Assembly: GCA_035519535.1 (NCBI GenBank)
Contig: DATIWF010000104.1
Location: 1-64,000 of the forward strand
Direction of reading: 5' to 3'
DNA: 64,000 bases
DNA from: DATEGZ01 sp035519535
GTDB lineage: Bacteria; Acidobacteriota; Vicinamibacteria; Vicinamibacterales; SCN-69-37
The notes under the pieces were generated by a model. That model did not search any database and had not been told where the DNA came from. It worked only from the letters and a program-made list of their open reading frames with translations. Positions within the stretch are counted from its first letter, which is position 1. The number at the start of each line of letters is the position of its first letter. Positions 32,401 through 40,711 of the stretch are shown piece after piece. The translations under genes and the position numbers were made by a program.

Positions 32401-32972
32401 ACCCGCTGCAGCGATACGCCGGCGTGCTCGAAGCCGCCGGCGCCCGCCGGCTGGCCGACCTCACCGAGAGCGTCGCGGACTGCGCGATCGGCGGCGTCGT
32501 GACGGGCATCCGCCACCTCAAGACCCGGCGCGGCGACCGCATGGCGGTGTTCATGCTCGAGGAAGAGGCCGCGAAGGTCGAGGCCGTCGTGTTCCCTGAG
32601 GCCTTCGGCCGCTACGGCGGCCTCATCGCCGACGATGCGATGCTGCTCGTGCGCGGCAAGTACGAGCGGGACGAGGAGAGCAGCCGGCTCATCGTGTCGG
32701 AAATCACGCCGCTCGACGTCGTCCGGGACCGCGCGGTCCGCGAGGTCGAGATCCGCCTGAAGGGCGCGGGGCTCGGGAAGGACGCGATGCGCGCGCTCGT
32801 CGGCGTCCTCGATCGGTACCCCGGCGACCGCCGCGTGTCGCTCGTCGTCGAAGTCAACGGCGGCCAGGCAATGCGCGTCCGCGCCGGCACGGCACGGCGC
32901 ATCAAGCCGAGCGAGCTGTTCGTGCGGGACGTCGAAGCGGTATGCGGAACGGGATCGGTCGTGCTCAAATAG
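29484..32972 (+). CDS. dnaE: DNA polymerase III alpha subunit
   Basis: The 1162-residue DnaE1-type replicase begins with a PHP domain that keeps its metal-binding pattern (HLHLHTEFSLLDG, VTEHGNLFSA, GCEVYV, TNDVHYL), which may mean intrinsic proofreading. The polymerase core has GPGRGSSAGSLVAY, the catalytic Asp pair in LPDIDVDFCERRR and KMDFLGLSTL. The C-terminal helix-hairpin-helix and OB-fold follow (IGGVVTGIRHLKTRRGDRMAVF). ATG 29484 is chosen because MTEFVHLHLHTEF is the usual start; GTG 29475 adds three residues. It begins the long operon that continues with accA and recJ. Confidence 0.97.
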   Translation: MTEFVHLHLHTEFSLLDGACRIGELLDRAAELKMRALAVTEHGNLFSAVTFHDEARKRGVKPILGCEVYVAPGSRTDRTGQPGETANHLVLLAETNEGFHNLIKLVSSGYTEGFYYKPRIDKALLAAHARGLIGLSSCLKGEVATGLRTDQARKALDAAATYRDILGSGNFFLEMQDQGIEDQRVVNAGLLPISRDLGLPLVCTNDVHYLRQTDRHPHDVLLCIGTGKSVSDEKRLRYHGDQFFLKTAAEMAAVFGDHPDALANTVAIAERCDVTLAKGEAHLPNFAVPAGYTIDTYFEAVVREGFAARRARLVELDARGELRRPLADYESRLAYEIDLIKRMKYPGYFLIVWDFIRYAREHGIPVGPGRGSSAGSLVAYSLRITDVDPLYFDLYFERFLNPERVTLPDIDVDFCERRRGEVIAYVTEKYGRENVAQIITFGTMKARAVVRDVGRVMEMPIADVDRVAKLIPNQLDMTLDLAVKENPALAELEQRDERVHDLLGVARRLEGMTRHASVHAAGVVIAPKPLTEFVPLYRSQKDEGEITTQWAMKEIERIGLLKMDFLGLSTLTLLDDAVKHIKETTGETIELASLPLTDAKTYQIFQNGQTYGVFQFESSGMREVLRKAKPQCLEDLIALNALYRPGPLRGGVVDDYIARKHGRVEVKYELPQMEPLVKETYGVIAYQEQVMRLASELAGFTMGQADALRSAMGKKDAAKMQAQRDRFISGCKARGIAEKKATKIFEYMEYFAGYGFPKAHSTTYALLAYQTAYLKANYPRHFMAALLTIESENSDKVALYLAECRDLGVPVLPPDINTSRWQFVVEPGGVRFGLGAVKGAGSGAIASLLETREALGGRIKSLFELGERVDLRLVNKKVLECLTKAGAFDSLAPRGADNYRAWRPRLLAGLDRVLDHGGRHQRDRDQGQSRLFGGAESPDEADDMIALPETPAWSEAEALTYEKEALGLYLSGHPLQRYAGVLEAAGARRLADLTESVADCAIGGVVTGIRHLKTRRGDRMAVFMLEEEAAKVEAVVFPEAFGRYGGLIADDAMLLVRGKYERDEESSRLIVSEITPLDVVRDRAVREVEIRLKGAGLGKDAMRALVGVLDRYPGDRRVSLVVEVNGGQAMRVRAGTARRIKPSELFVRDVEAVCGTGSVVLK

Positions 32973-32978
32973 GACTTC

Positions 32979-33995
32979 ATGCCCGTTGACACCCTCGACT
33001 TCGAAGAGCCCGTCGCGGTGCTGTTGAAGGAAATCGAGGCGATGAGCCTCATGCCGCAGACGCCCGAGCGGCGCGCGGCCATCGCCCGGCTGGAAGCGCG
33101 CGCCAACGAGCTGCGCGCCGAGATCTACGCACATCTGACGCCGTGGCAGGTCGTGCAGGTCGCGCGGCACCCCAACCGGCCGACCATGCTCGACTACGTC
33201 GAGCGGCTGTTCACGAACTTCACCGAGCTCGCCGGCGACCGCCGGTTCGCCGACGACAAGGCGATCGTCACGGGCCTCGCGTACTTTCACGAGCGGCCCG
33301 TCGCGGTGATCGGCCATCAGAAGGGGCGCGACACCAAACAGAAGATCTACCGCAACTTCGGCTACGCGAAGCCCGAGGGCTACCGCAAGGCGCTCCGGGT
33401 GATGCGGCTGGCGGAGAAGTTCAGGCGCCCGATCATCGTCTTCATCGACACGCCGGCCGCCTATCCGGGCATCGAGTCCGAGGAGCGCGGCGTCGCCGAA
33501 GCGATCGCCTTGAACCTCCGCGAGATGGCGATGCTCGACGTGCCGATCGTCGTGCTGGTGTGCGGCGAGGGCGGCAGCGGCGGCGCGCTGGGCATCGCGG
33601 TGGGCGACCGCGTGCTGATGCAGGAGTTCAGCGTCTACAGCGTCATCCCGCCCGAGGGCTGCGCGGCCATCCTCTGGCGCGACGCCGGGAGGAAAGTCGA
33701 GGCCGCCGAGGCGCTCAAGATCACGGCGCCCGACCTCATCGCCCTCGGCCTCGTCGACGAGATCGTCAAGGAGCCGCCGGGCGGCGCGCACACCTCGCAC
33801 GAAGCCGCGGCGAAGCTCGTGGACGAGGCGGTCTGGCGCCATCTCTCCGAGCTGATGGAGGCGCCGTCTGCCGGCCGGCTCGACGCGCGCTATGACAAGT
33901 TCCGGGCGATGGGCCGCCCCGGTCAAGCCATCGCGGACGACGGTCCGGCCGACGACGCGGCGGAGGAGCCGTCCGGATCGGAGCGGGGCGCCTGA
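32979..33995 (+). CDS. accA: Acetyl-CoA carboxylase carboxyltransferase subunit alpha
   Basis: The 338-residue AccA is full length: DRRFADDKAIVTGLA, GHQKGRDTKQKIYRNFG, FIDTPAAYPGIESEERG, VCGEGGSGGALGI and VIPPEGCAAILWRDAGRK are the canonical carboxyltransferase motifs. With AccD (not in the window) it moves carboxyl from biotin to acetyl-CoA, the first step of fatty acid synthesis. The acidic C-terminal tail of about 20 residues (ADDGPADDAAEEPSGSERG) is longer than usual. It starts six bases after dnaE, a common bacterial pairing, and its stop overlaps the recJ start. Confidence 0.97.
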   Translation: MPVDTLDFEEPVAVLLKEIEAMSLMPQTPERRAAIARLEARANELRAEIYAHLTPWQVVQVARHPNRPTMLDYVERLFTNFTELAGDRRFADDKAIVTGLAYFHERPVAVIGHQKGRDTKQKIYRNFGYAKPEGYRKALRVMRLAEKFRRPIIVFIDTPAAYPGIESEERGVAEAIALNLREMAMLDVPIVVLVCGEGGSGGALGIAVGDRVLMQEFSVYSVIPPEGCAAILWRDAGRKVEAAEALKITAPDLIALGLVDEIVKEPPGGAHTSHEAAAKLVDEAVWRHLSELMEAPSAGRLDARYDKFRAMGRPGQAIADDGPADDAAEEPSGSERGA

Positions 33996-35731
33996 TGCAG
34001 CGCCGCGTCTGGGAGGACGTGCCCGCCGACGAGGCCGGCGTCCGGATCGCGGCCTCGGCGCTGGGCGTGCCCGTCGTCATCGCCCGCTTGCTGTGGCAGC
34101 GCGGCTTCACGGACCCGGAGGCGGCGCGGCAGTTTCTCGAGCCGGCGCTCGATCAGCTCCACGATCCGTTCCTGCTGACGGGCATGCGCGAGGCCGTCGA
34201 TCGCCTGCTCGGCGCGGTCGCCCGCCGCGAGCAGATCGCCATCCACGGCGACTACGACGTGGACGGCATCACGTCCACCGTCATCCTTCGCCGCGCCATC
34301 GAGGTGCTGGGCGGCGACGTCGTGCACTTCGTCCCGGACCGCCTGCGCGACGGCTACGGCCTGCAGCCGGCGACGATCGATCGACTGCGCGAGGCCGGGG
34401 CGCGTGTGGTCGTCTCGGTCGACTGCGGGATCCGCGCGGCGGCCGCCGGCGCCCGCGCGCGCGACCTCGGCGTCGACCTCATCATCACGGATCATCACGA
34501 GCCCGACGACGCGCTGCCGCCCGCGCTGGCGATCATCAACCCGAAGCGCGCGGACTGCTCGTATCCCGACAAGAGCCTGGCCGGCGTCGGCGTCGCGTTC
34601 AAGCTGGTGCAGGCGCTCTTCGCCGCGAGCGGCCGGGGCGCCGAGCTGCTGCCGCACTTCATCAAGGTGGCGGCGATCGGCACCCTGGCGGACGTGGTGC
34701 CGCTCGTCGGCGAGAATCGCGTGATCGCGCGCTACGGGCTGCAGGGCCTGTCGCGCGGGCCGCACGGCGCGGGCCTCGAGGCGCTGCTCGAGGACAGCGG
34801 CCTGCTTGGACGCACGCTCGACAGCTTTCACGTGAGCTTCGTGATCGCGCCGCGGCTGAACGCCGCCGGCCGGATGAGCTCCCCGGATCTCGCGGCCGAT
34901 CTGCTCCTGCTGCGCGGGCGGGACGCCGACGCGCGGACGCGCGCGCGCGAGCTGGCCCGCCAGCTGTCCGCGGAAAACGCCAGGCGCCAGGCGCAGGAAG
35001 CGGAGATCCTCGCCGAGGCACGGCGCCTCATCGACCGCGACCCGGAGGTCGGCGCGCAGAACATGCTGGTCGTCGCCGGCCAGGGCTGGCACCGCGGCGT
35101 GATTGGCATCGTCGCCTCCAAGCTGGTCGAGATCTACTGCAAGCCCACGCTCGTCCTTTCAATCGAGAACGACGTGGCGCACGGATCGGGGCGGAGCATC
35201 CCCGGCTTCGACCTGCTGGCCGCGCTCGACGCGTGCGCCGACGTGTTCCTCCGGTTTGGCGGCCATCGCCAGGCCGCGGGCGTCACGCTCGAGGCCGGAC
35301 GAATCGGCGAGCTGCGGCGGCGACTGTGGGCGCTCGCCAACGCGCAGCTCGGACCGTCGGACCTCGTGCCGCGCCTGCGCATCGACTCACCGCTCGGACT
35401 GCGCGAGATCGCCGGCGACGTGATCGAAGGCCTCGCGCGCCTCGGCCCGTTCGGCGCCGCCAACCCGCAGCCGGTGTTCCGCGCGTCGCCGGTCGACCTG
35501 CTGGCGGCGCCGCGGCTGGTGAAGGAGCGGCATCTTTCCCTGACGTTCAAGCAGGATGGCCGCGCGTTCCGCGCGATCGCCTGGCGCGCCGCGGACCGCG
35601 AGACGTACCTCGCGACCAATCGCTACGGCCTCGAGCTGGCGTACTCGCTCGACCAGGGCGAGTACCGCGGCGAGAAGGTCACCGAGCTGACGGTCGCCGA
35701 CGTGCGCGTGCCCGAGGTCGCCGCGCCATGA
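33995..35731 (+). CDS. recJ: Single-stranded-DNA-specific exonuclease RecJ
   Basis: The 578-residue RecJ contains the DHH-family Mn motifs HGDYDVDGITST, VSVDCGIRA and IITDHHEPDD, plus the DHHA1 motif GSGRSIPGFDLLAAL and FGGHRQAAGVTLE, then the C-terminal OB-fold. It degrades single-stranded DNA 5' to 3' in recombination and repair. Its start overlaps the accA stop (TGATG) and its stop overlaps the next start (ATGA), placing it firmly inside the operon. Confidence 0.96.
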   Translation: MQRRVWEDVPADEAGVRIAASALGVPVVIARLLWQRGFTDPEAARQFLEPALDQLHDPFLLTGMREAVDRLLGAVARREQIAIHGDYDVDGITSTVILRRAIEVLGGDVVHFVPDRLRDGYGLQPATIDRLREAGARVVVSVDCGIRAAAAGARARDLGVDLIITDHHEPDDALPPALAIINPKRADCSYPDKSLAGVGVAFKLVQALFAASGRGAELLPHFIKVAAIGTLADVVPLVGENRVIARYGLQGLSRGPHGAGLEALLEDSGLLGRTLDSFHVSFVIAPRLNAAGRMSSPDLAADLLLLRGRDADARTRARELARQLSAENARRQAQEAEILAEARRLIDRDPEVGAQNMLVVAGQGWHRGVIGIVASKLVEIYCKPTLVLSIENDVAHGSGRSIPGFDLLAALDACADVFLRFGGHRQAAGVTLEAGRIGELRRRLWALANAQLGPSDLVPRLRIDSPLGLREIAGDVIEGLARLGPFGAANPQPVFRASPVDLLAAPRLVKERHLSLTFKQDGRAFRAIAWRAADRETYLATNRYGLELAYSLDQGEYRGEKVTELTVADVRVPEVAAP

Positions 35732-37977
35732 GGTGGCAGCGGTGGCTACGCGGACTCGTGGCCCTGGTCGGCCTCGGTTGCGCCGTCGCGCTGTACGCCT
35801 ACTCGCGCCACAGCCCGCCGCGCGTCGAGCCGCCCCCCGCCGTCACCGTCGACCCGCAGGCCCAGGTGCAGTACGGCGCCGGACGCCTGGTCCGGCACCG
35901 CGGCGACCAGGAGCTGGGATCGATCGACTACCAGGGCATGAAATCCTACGAGGACGGCCGCAGCGTGTTCGACCAGCCGCACATCATCTCGTCCGACGCG
36001 CGCGGCTTCGAGGCCTGGGCGGCCCGTGCCGAGACGAAGGGCAAGTCGGTCCATGCCGACAATCCGAGCGAGATGGAGTTCACGGGGCACGTGAAGGTCC
36101 GGACGAAGGACGGCCTCGAGCTCCTGACCGAGTCGGCCGTCTACGACGACATGACCGGCGGCGTGCGCATCCCCGGACCGCTCACGTTCACGCGGGGCCG
36201 CCTGTCCGGGCAGGGCACCGGCGGCATCTACGACCGCGACAAGGACGTCCTGACGATCCTCGACCAGGCGCACGTCCAGGTGGCGCCCGGCCCGGACGGG
36301 AAGGGCGCGATGTCCGGCACGTCCCGGTCCATGATGCTCGACCGCATGAACAAGGTCTCGCGCCTCGACCAGGGCGCCACGATCACGCACGACGCCGAGA
36401 CGCTGGTCGGCGACGCCGCGACGCTCTACTGGACGGACGATGAAAAGCACCTGCGGCTGATCGAGCTGCGCGGGCATGCCAACGTCACGCAGGGCCCCGG
36501 CGCCGGCGCGAACAGCCCGCCGGACATGCACGGCGACGACATCGACCTCACGTTCTATCCCGACGGCCAGACGCTGCGCGCCGGCGCGTTGATCGGCCGG
36601 ACCGCGCCCGCCTCACTGGTGTTGATCGATGCGAACGGCCGCCGGTCGGTGTCCGGCGGTCGCGTGGATCTGACCGTCGCTCCCGACGGCCAGACGTTGA
36701 CCGATCTGCAGGCCCGGCCCGCCGCCCGGGTCGATCTGCCCAGGACGGCCGACGCGCCCGCGCGCGTGATCACGGCGCCGACCCTGACGGCCCGGGGCAC
36801 CGAGAAAGAAGGCCTGAAGGAGGCGCGGTTCGACGGCGGCGCCGAGTTCACCGAAACCGTGCCGGGCGAGAAGGGCCAGAAGGACTCCATCCGCACGGGC
36901 AAGTCGCGCACGCTCGTGCTGGCGCTCAACGGACAGATCGACGCCATCGATCAGGCCCACTTCACGCAGGACGCGACGTTCACCGACGGCGACGTTCACG
37001 GGGACGCCGACGATGCGCAGTACTTCGCGGGGCAGGGCAAGCTGCTGCTGCGGCCGGCCGCGCGCGGGCCGAAAAAGACGCCGCACGTCACCGACGGCGA
37101 CCTCCAGGTCGACGCGCAGTCCATCGACATCTACCTGGACACGCACGACCTCGACGCCGCGGGCGACGTGACGACCGTCAACCGTCAGTCCGCAGCGCCC
37201 GCGCCGACGCCGCACACGTCCGCGCTCTTCGACTTCAACGATCCGAACCGGCCGATCTACGGCGCCGGCGCCACGCTGCACTATGCGAGCGCGACCGGGC
37301 GCGCCATCTACACCGGCACGGCCCGCGCCCTGGCGCGGACCTGGCAGGATCCGAACTCCGTCACGGCCGACGAAGTGACGGTCGAAACCGAGACGCACAA
37401 CCTGAAAGCCGTCGGCCATGTGTGCTCGAAGTACACGCTGACCCCTTCGGCGAGCCCCGGAGTGGCGACGACCGCCTCGGCGCAGAGTCCGACGGAGTAT
37501 CTCGGCACCGGCCAGACGCTCGACTACCGGGACGCCGATCGCGTGGCGAGGTACGAGGGCGCGCCCGCCACGCTCTATTCGTCGGACGGCACGACGAAGG
37601 GACCGTCGCCCGCCTGCGGCAGCGCGCTGCCGACCGCCGGCCGCACGACGACCGCGCCGCGGATTGACATCGTCTTCAACGATCAGGGCAACGCGGTCGA
37701 TCGCCTCGACGCGACGGGCGGCGCGTACGCCCAGCTCGAGGGCGGCCGGGAGGCGGTCGCGCAGCGGCTGCAATACGACGCCGCCACCGACACCTACACG
37801 CTGACCAGCTCGGCGGCGATCCCGGCGCGCGTCAAGCTGCCCAACTCGGACCACACGGGCTGCACCAAATCGATGGGGGAGACGCTGACGTTCACCAAGC
37901 AGAGCGGGAGCGCCGAGGGATCGCGCGAGACCGTGAAGATCGACTGCGGCGCCTCGATCAAGAACCCCGTCAACTAA
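35728..37977 (+). CDS. LptC-LptA-like fusion: periplasmic LPS transport protein
   Basis: ATG 35728 (overlapping the recJ stop as ATGA) gives a 749-residue protein with one N-terminal membrane helix (residues 8-26, GLVALVGLGCAVALYAY). A periplasmic region of repeated beta-jellyroll character follows. The first part resembles LptC (ADNPSEMEFTGHVKVRTKDG, LLTESAVYDDMTGGV), and later parts resemble LptA/OstA repeats (ATLYWTDDEKHLRLIELRGHANV, MHGDDIDLTFYPDGQTL, ADDAQYFAGQGKLLL). It is about three to four times the size of a normal LptC or LptA and sits directly before lptB. I infer that one chain provides the inner-membrane anchor and much or all of the periplasmic bridge. Confidence 0.8.
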   Translation: MRWQRWLRGLVALVGLGCAVALYAYSRHSPPRVEPPPAVTVDPQAQVQYGAGRLVRHRGDQELGSIDYQGMKSYEDGRSVFDQPHIISSDARGFEAWAARAETKGKSVHADNPSEMEFTGHVKVRTKDGLELLTESAVYDDMTGGVRIPGPLTFTRGRLSGQGTGGIYDRDKDVLTILDQAHVQVAPGPDGKGAMSGTSRSMMLDRMNKVSRLDQGATITHDAETLVGDAATLYWTDDEKHLRLIELRGHANVTQGPGAGANSPPDMHGDDIDLTFYPDGQTLRAGALIGRTAPASLVLIDANGRRSVSGGRVDLTVAPDGQTLTDLQARPAARVDLPRTADAPARVITAPTLTARGTEKEGLKEARFDGGAEFTETVPGEKGQKDSIRTGKSRTLVLALNGQIDAIDQAHFTQDATFTDGDVHGDADDAQYFAGQGKLLLRPAARGPKKTPHVTDGDLQVDAQSIDIYLDTHDLDAAGDVTTVNRQSAAPAPTPHTSALFDFNDPNRPIYGAGATLHYASATGRAIYTGTARALARTWQDPNSVTADEVTVETETHNLKAVGHVCSKYTLTPSASPGVATTASAQSPTEYLGTGQTLDYRDADRVARYEGAPATLYSSDGTTKGPSPACGSALPTAGRTTTAPRIDIVFNDQGNAVDRLDATGGAYAQLEGGREAVAQRLQYDAATDTYTLTSSAAIPARVKLPNSDHTGCTKSMGETLTFTKQSGSAEGSRETVKIDCGASIKNPVN

Positions 37978-38702
37978 TGGCGACCCTGCACACGCAAGGC
38001 CTGACCAAAGCGTACGGCGGGCGCACCGTGGTGCGCGACGTGGTGCTCGACGTCTCGTCGGGCGAGGTCGTCGGCCTGCTCGGCCCGAACGGCGCCGGCA
38101 AGACGACGACGTTCGGCATGGTGGTCGGCCTCGTCGGTCCGGACGCCGGTCGAGTGCTCCTCGACGACGAGGACGTCACGTCGGCGCCGATGTACGTGCG
38201 CGCGCGCAAGGGCATCGGCTATCTGCCGCAGGAGCCCTCGATCTTCCGCGGGTTGACGGTGGAGCAGAACATCCTCGCGATCCTCGAGACGCTGCCGATC
38301 GACGCCGAGACGCGGGCGTCGCGCCTGCGCGAGCTGCTCGCCGAGCTGAACCTGACGCCGCTCGCGCGCTCGAAAGCCCACACGCTGTCGGGCGGCGAGC
38401 GCCGCCGCGTGGAGATCACGCGGGCGCTCGTCAACTCCCCGAAGTTCATCCTGCTCGACGAACCGTTCGCCGGCATCGATCCCATTGCTGTAAGTGAGAT
38501 CCAGAAGATCATCTTTCATCTCAAGGCGCGCGGCATCGGCGTGCTCGTGACGGACCACAACGTGCGGGAAACGCTGAGGATCACCGATCGCGCCTATATC
38601 GTGCACGATGGCGTGATATTCCGCAGCGGCACGCCCGCCACGCTGGCCGCCGACGACGAGGTGAAGCGGATTTACCTCGGCGCGGATTTCCGCCTGGACT
38701 AA
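37977..38702 (+). CDS. lptB: LPS export ABC transporter ATPase LptB
   Basis: The 241-residue ATPase has Walker A GPNGAGKTTTFG, the Q-loop YLPQEPSIFRGLTVEQNI typical of LptB, signature LSGGERRRVEI, Walker B FILLDEPFAGIDP and H-loop VTDHNVRETL. It powers LPS extraction with LptF/LptG, which here are fused and encoded 17 kb away at 54.7 kb. The ATG shares one base with the stop of the LptC/LptA-like gene (TAATG). Confidence 0.96.
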   Translation: MATLHTQGLTKAYGGRTVVRDVVLDVSSGEVVGLLGPNGAGKTTTFGMVVGLVGPDAGRVLLDDEDVTSAPMYVRARKGIGYLPQEPSIFRGLTVEQNILAILETLPIDAETRASRLRELLAELNLTPLARSKAHTLSGGERRRVEITRALVNSPKFILLDEPFAGIDPIAVSEIQKIIFHLKARGIGVLVTDHNVRETLRITDRAYIVHDGVIFRSGTPATLAADDEVKRIYLGADFRLD

Positions 38703-38724
38703 TATTGAGGGCGGCACCGATCTG

Positions 38725-40155
38725 ATGGCTATCCACCAGAAGCTCAACGCGCGGCTCGTCCAGAAGCTGATCCTGACGCCCTCGCTGCAGCAGGCGATCA
38801 AGCTCCTGCCGATGTCGACGCTCGAGCTTGCCGAGCTCCTCAATCAGGAGATGGTGGAGAACCCGCTCCTCGAGGAGGTGCCGACCGAGGACGCGCAGAC
38901 CGCCGAGGCCGCGGCCACGCCCGAGCAGCCCGAGGCCGCCAAGGCCAAAGACGACGGCAAGGACGCCTGGGACGACGCCGACTACGAGTACTTCTTCGGC
39001 GAGTACCTCGACGAGGGCTACCGGCCCCGGCAGCCGCAGGAAGTGAAAGAGCTCCCGCCGATCGAGAACACGCTCTCGACGAAGAGCTCGCTCGCCGACC
39101 ACCTCATGTGGCAGCTCAACCTCCAGACGAGCGACAACACGATTCGCGAGATCGGCGCGGCCATCGTCGGCAACATCGACGAGGACGGCTATCTCGTCGC
39201 CTCGGTCAACGAAATCGCCGCGCTCGGCAACTGGGACGTCGCGATCGTCGAGAAGGCGCTCGAGCACGTGCAGTCGTTCGACCCGATCGGCGTCGGCGCG
39301 CGCGACCTGCAGGAATGCCTGCTGCTGCAGCTGCGTCATCTGGGCCTGGCCGGCACGCCCGCCGAGGTCCTCGTCCGCGACCACCTGCGACTGCTGCAGA
39401 ACCACCGCATCCCGGAGCTCGCCCGCGCCCTCGGCGTGGAGCCCGAGGAGGTCAAGGCGCACATCGAGTTCATCAAGCACCTCGACCCGAAGCCAGGCGC
39501 GCGCTACAGTCCGGCCGACTCGCAGTACGTCATCCCCGACGTCTACGTCGTCAAGACCGACGACGGGTATCGGGCGCTGCTGAACGAGGACGGGCTGCCG
39601 CAGCTCCGGATCAGTCCCGTCTACCGGCGGCTGCTCGACAAGGGAGGCGAGACGTCGGACGAGACGCGGGCCTACGTCAAGGACAAGTTCCGGTCGGCGC
39701 TGTGGCTGCTGAAGTCGGTGGACCAGCGGCAGAAGACGATCCTCAAGGTCGCGACGAGCATCATCAACTTCCAGCGCGACTTCCTCGACCGCGGCATCGA
39801 GCACCTGCGGCCGCTCGTCCTGCGCGACGTGGCGAACGACATCGGCATGCACGAATCGACGGTCTCGCGCGTCGTCAACAACAAGTACATGCACACCCCG
39901 CAGGGCGTGTACGAGATGAAGTTCTTCTTCCACAGCGGCATCAGCAGCTCCTTCGGCGAGAGCGTGTCGTCGGTGACGATCAAGCAGCGCATCCGGAAGA
40001 TCATCGAGGGCGAGGACCAGCGCCGGCCGCTGAGCGACTCGAAGATCATGAGCATCCTGCAGAAGGAAGGGCTCGTGCTGGCACGCCGGACGATTGCCAA
40101 GTACCGGGAAGAGCTGAAGATTCCGACGTCCAACCAGCGCAAGGTCCTCTACTGA
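38725..40155 (+). CDS. rpoN: RNA polymerase sigma-54 factor
   Basis: The 476-residue RpoN has the Gln/Leu-rich activator-interacting region I (LTPSLQQAIKLLPMSTLELAEL), an acidic region II (residues 55-110), the core-binding domain and the C-terminal RpoN box ARRTIAKYREELKIPTS that reads the -24 element. It directs transcription of enhancer-dependent promoters. The order lptB-rpoN-hpf-...-rapZ is the same as in many proteobacteria. Confidence 0.97.
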   Translation: MAIHQKLNARLVQKLILTPSLQQAIKLLPMSTLELAELLNQEMVENPLLEEVPTEDAQTAEAAATPEQPEAAKAKDDGKDAWDDADYEYFFGEYLDEGYRPRQPQEVKELPPIENTLSTKSSLADHLMWQLNLQTSDNTIREIGAAIVGNIDEDGYLVASVNEIAALGNWDVAIVEKALEHVQSFDPIGVGARDLQECLLLQLRHLGLAGTPAEVLVRDHLRLLQNHRIPELARALGVEPEEVKAHIEFIKHLDPKPGARYSPADSQYVIPDVYVVKTDDGYRALLNEDGLPQLRISPVYRRLLDKGGETSDETRAYVKDKFRSALWLLKSVDQRQKTILKVATSIINFQRDFLDRGIEHLRPLVLRDVANDIGMHESTVSRVVNNKYMHTPQGVYEMKFFFHSGISSSFGESVSSVTIKQRIRKIIEGEDQRRPLSDSKIMSILQKEGLVLARRTIAKYREELKIPTSNQRKVLY

Positions 40156-40177
40156 CGCGCACGGAGGTCCGCAGGCG

Positions 40178-40711
40178 ATGAAGCTCACTGTCACGGGCCG
40201 CCGCGTGGCCGTCACCGAGGCGATTCGCACGGAGATCGCCCGCAAGCTGCGCCGGCTCGAGCGCGTGCTCAACGACAGCGCGGTGTCCGCGCAGTGCGTC
40301 GTCGGACGCGAGCGGCAGACGTTCTCCTGCGAGCTCACCGTGCACGCGCGCGGCGACCACATGCTGCACGCTGTCGGCCGGGATGCCCGGCTGTCGGCCG
40401 CCGTCGCCGCGGCCGTGGAGCGGGTCGGCCAGCAGGCGAGCCGCCTGAGCGATCGGTGGAAGACGCGGCGGCGGGCCCCGGGCCGCGCTTCGGCGCCCGC
40501 CGACGGCGGGGAGGGCCGCAGCGCGGCGTCGCCACGCGTCGTGCGCTCGCGTGACTACGCCGTCAAGCCGATGTCGGTCGAGGACGCGATGCTCGAGCTC
40601 GCCGGCGGCCGGCGCGCGTTTCTCATCTTCCGGCACGCCGCCTCCGAGCGCGTCGCCGTGCTGTTCCGACGGCCCGACGGCCATTTCGGGTTGATCGAGC
40701 CCGAGGCCTAG
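40178..40711 (+). CDS. hpf: Ribosome hibernation promoting factor, long form
   Basis: The 177-residue protein has the N-terminal ribosome-binding domain (MKLTVTGRRVAVTEAIRTEI, RRLERVLND). A basic linker follows, then a C-terminal dimerisation domain (VRSRDYAVKPMSVEDAMLEL, FLIFRHAASERVAVLFRRPD, GHFGLIEPE). The two-domain layout marks long HPF, which makes 100S ribosome dimers when growth slows. It lies between rpoN and hprK. Confidence 0.93.
   Translation: MKLTVTGRRVAVTEAIRTEIARKLRRLERVLNDSAVSAQCVVGRERQTFSCELTVHARGDHMLHAVGRDARLSAAVAAAVERVGQQASRLSDRWKTRRRAPGRASAPADGGEGRSAASPRVVRSRDYAVKPMSVEDAMLELAGGRRAFLIFRHAASERVAVLFRRPDGHFGLIEPEA

Noticed and set aside
30063..33926. Minus-strand open frame of 1287 codons opposite dnaE and accA
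   Set aside because: The opposite strand encodes unmistakable DnaE and AccA; the antisense product is low-complexity.
33892..35727. Upstream extension of the LptC/LptA-like frame through recJ
   Set aside because: The region is clearly recJ in another frame, and ATG 35728 with an ATGA overlap and a following membrane helix is the natural start.
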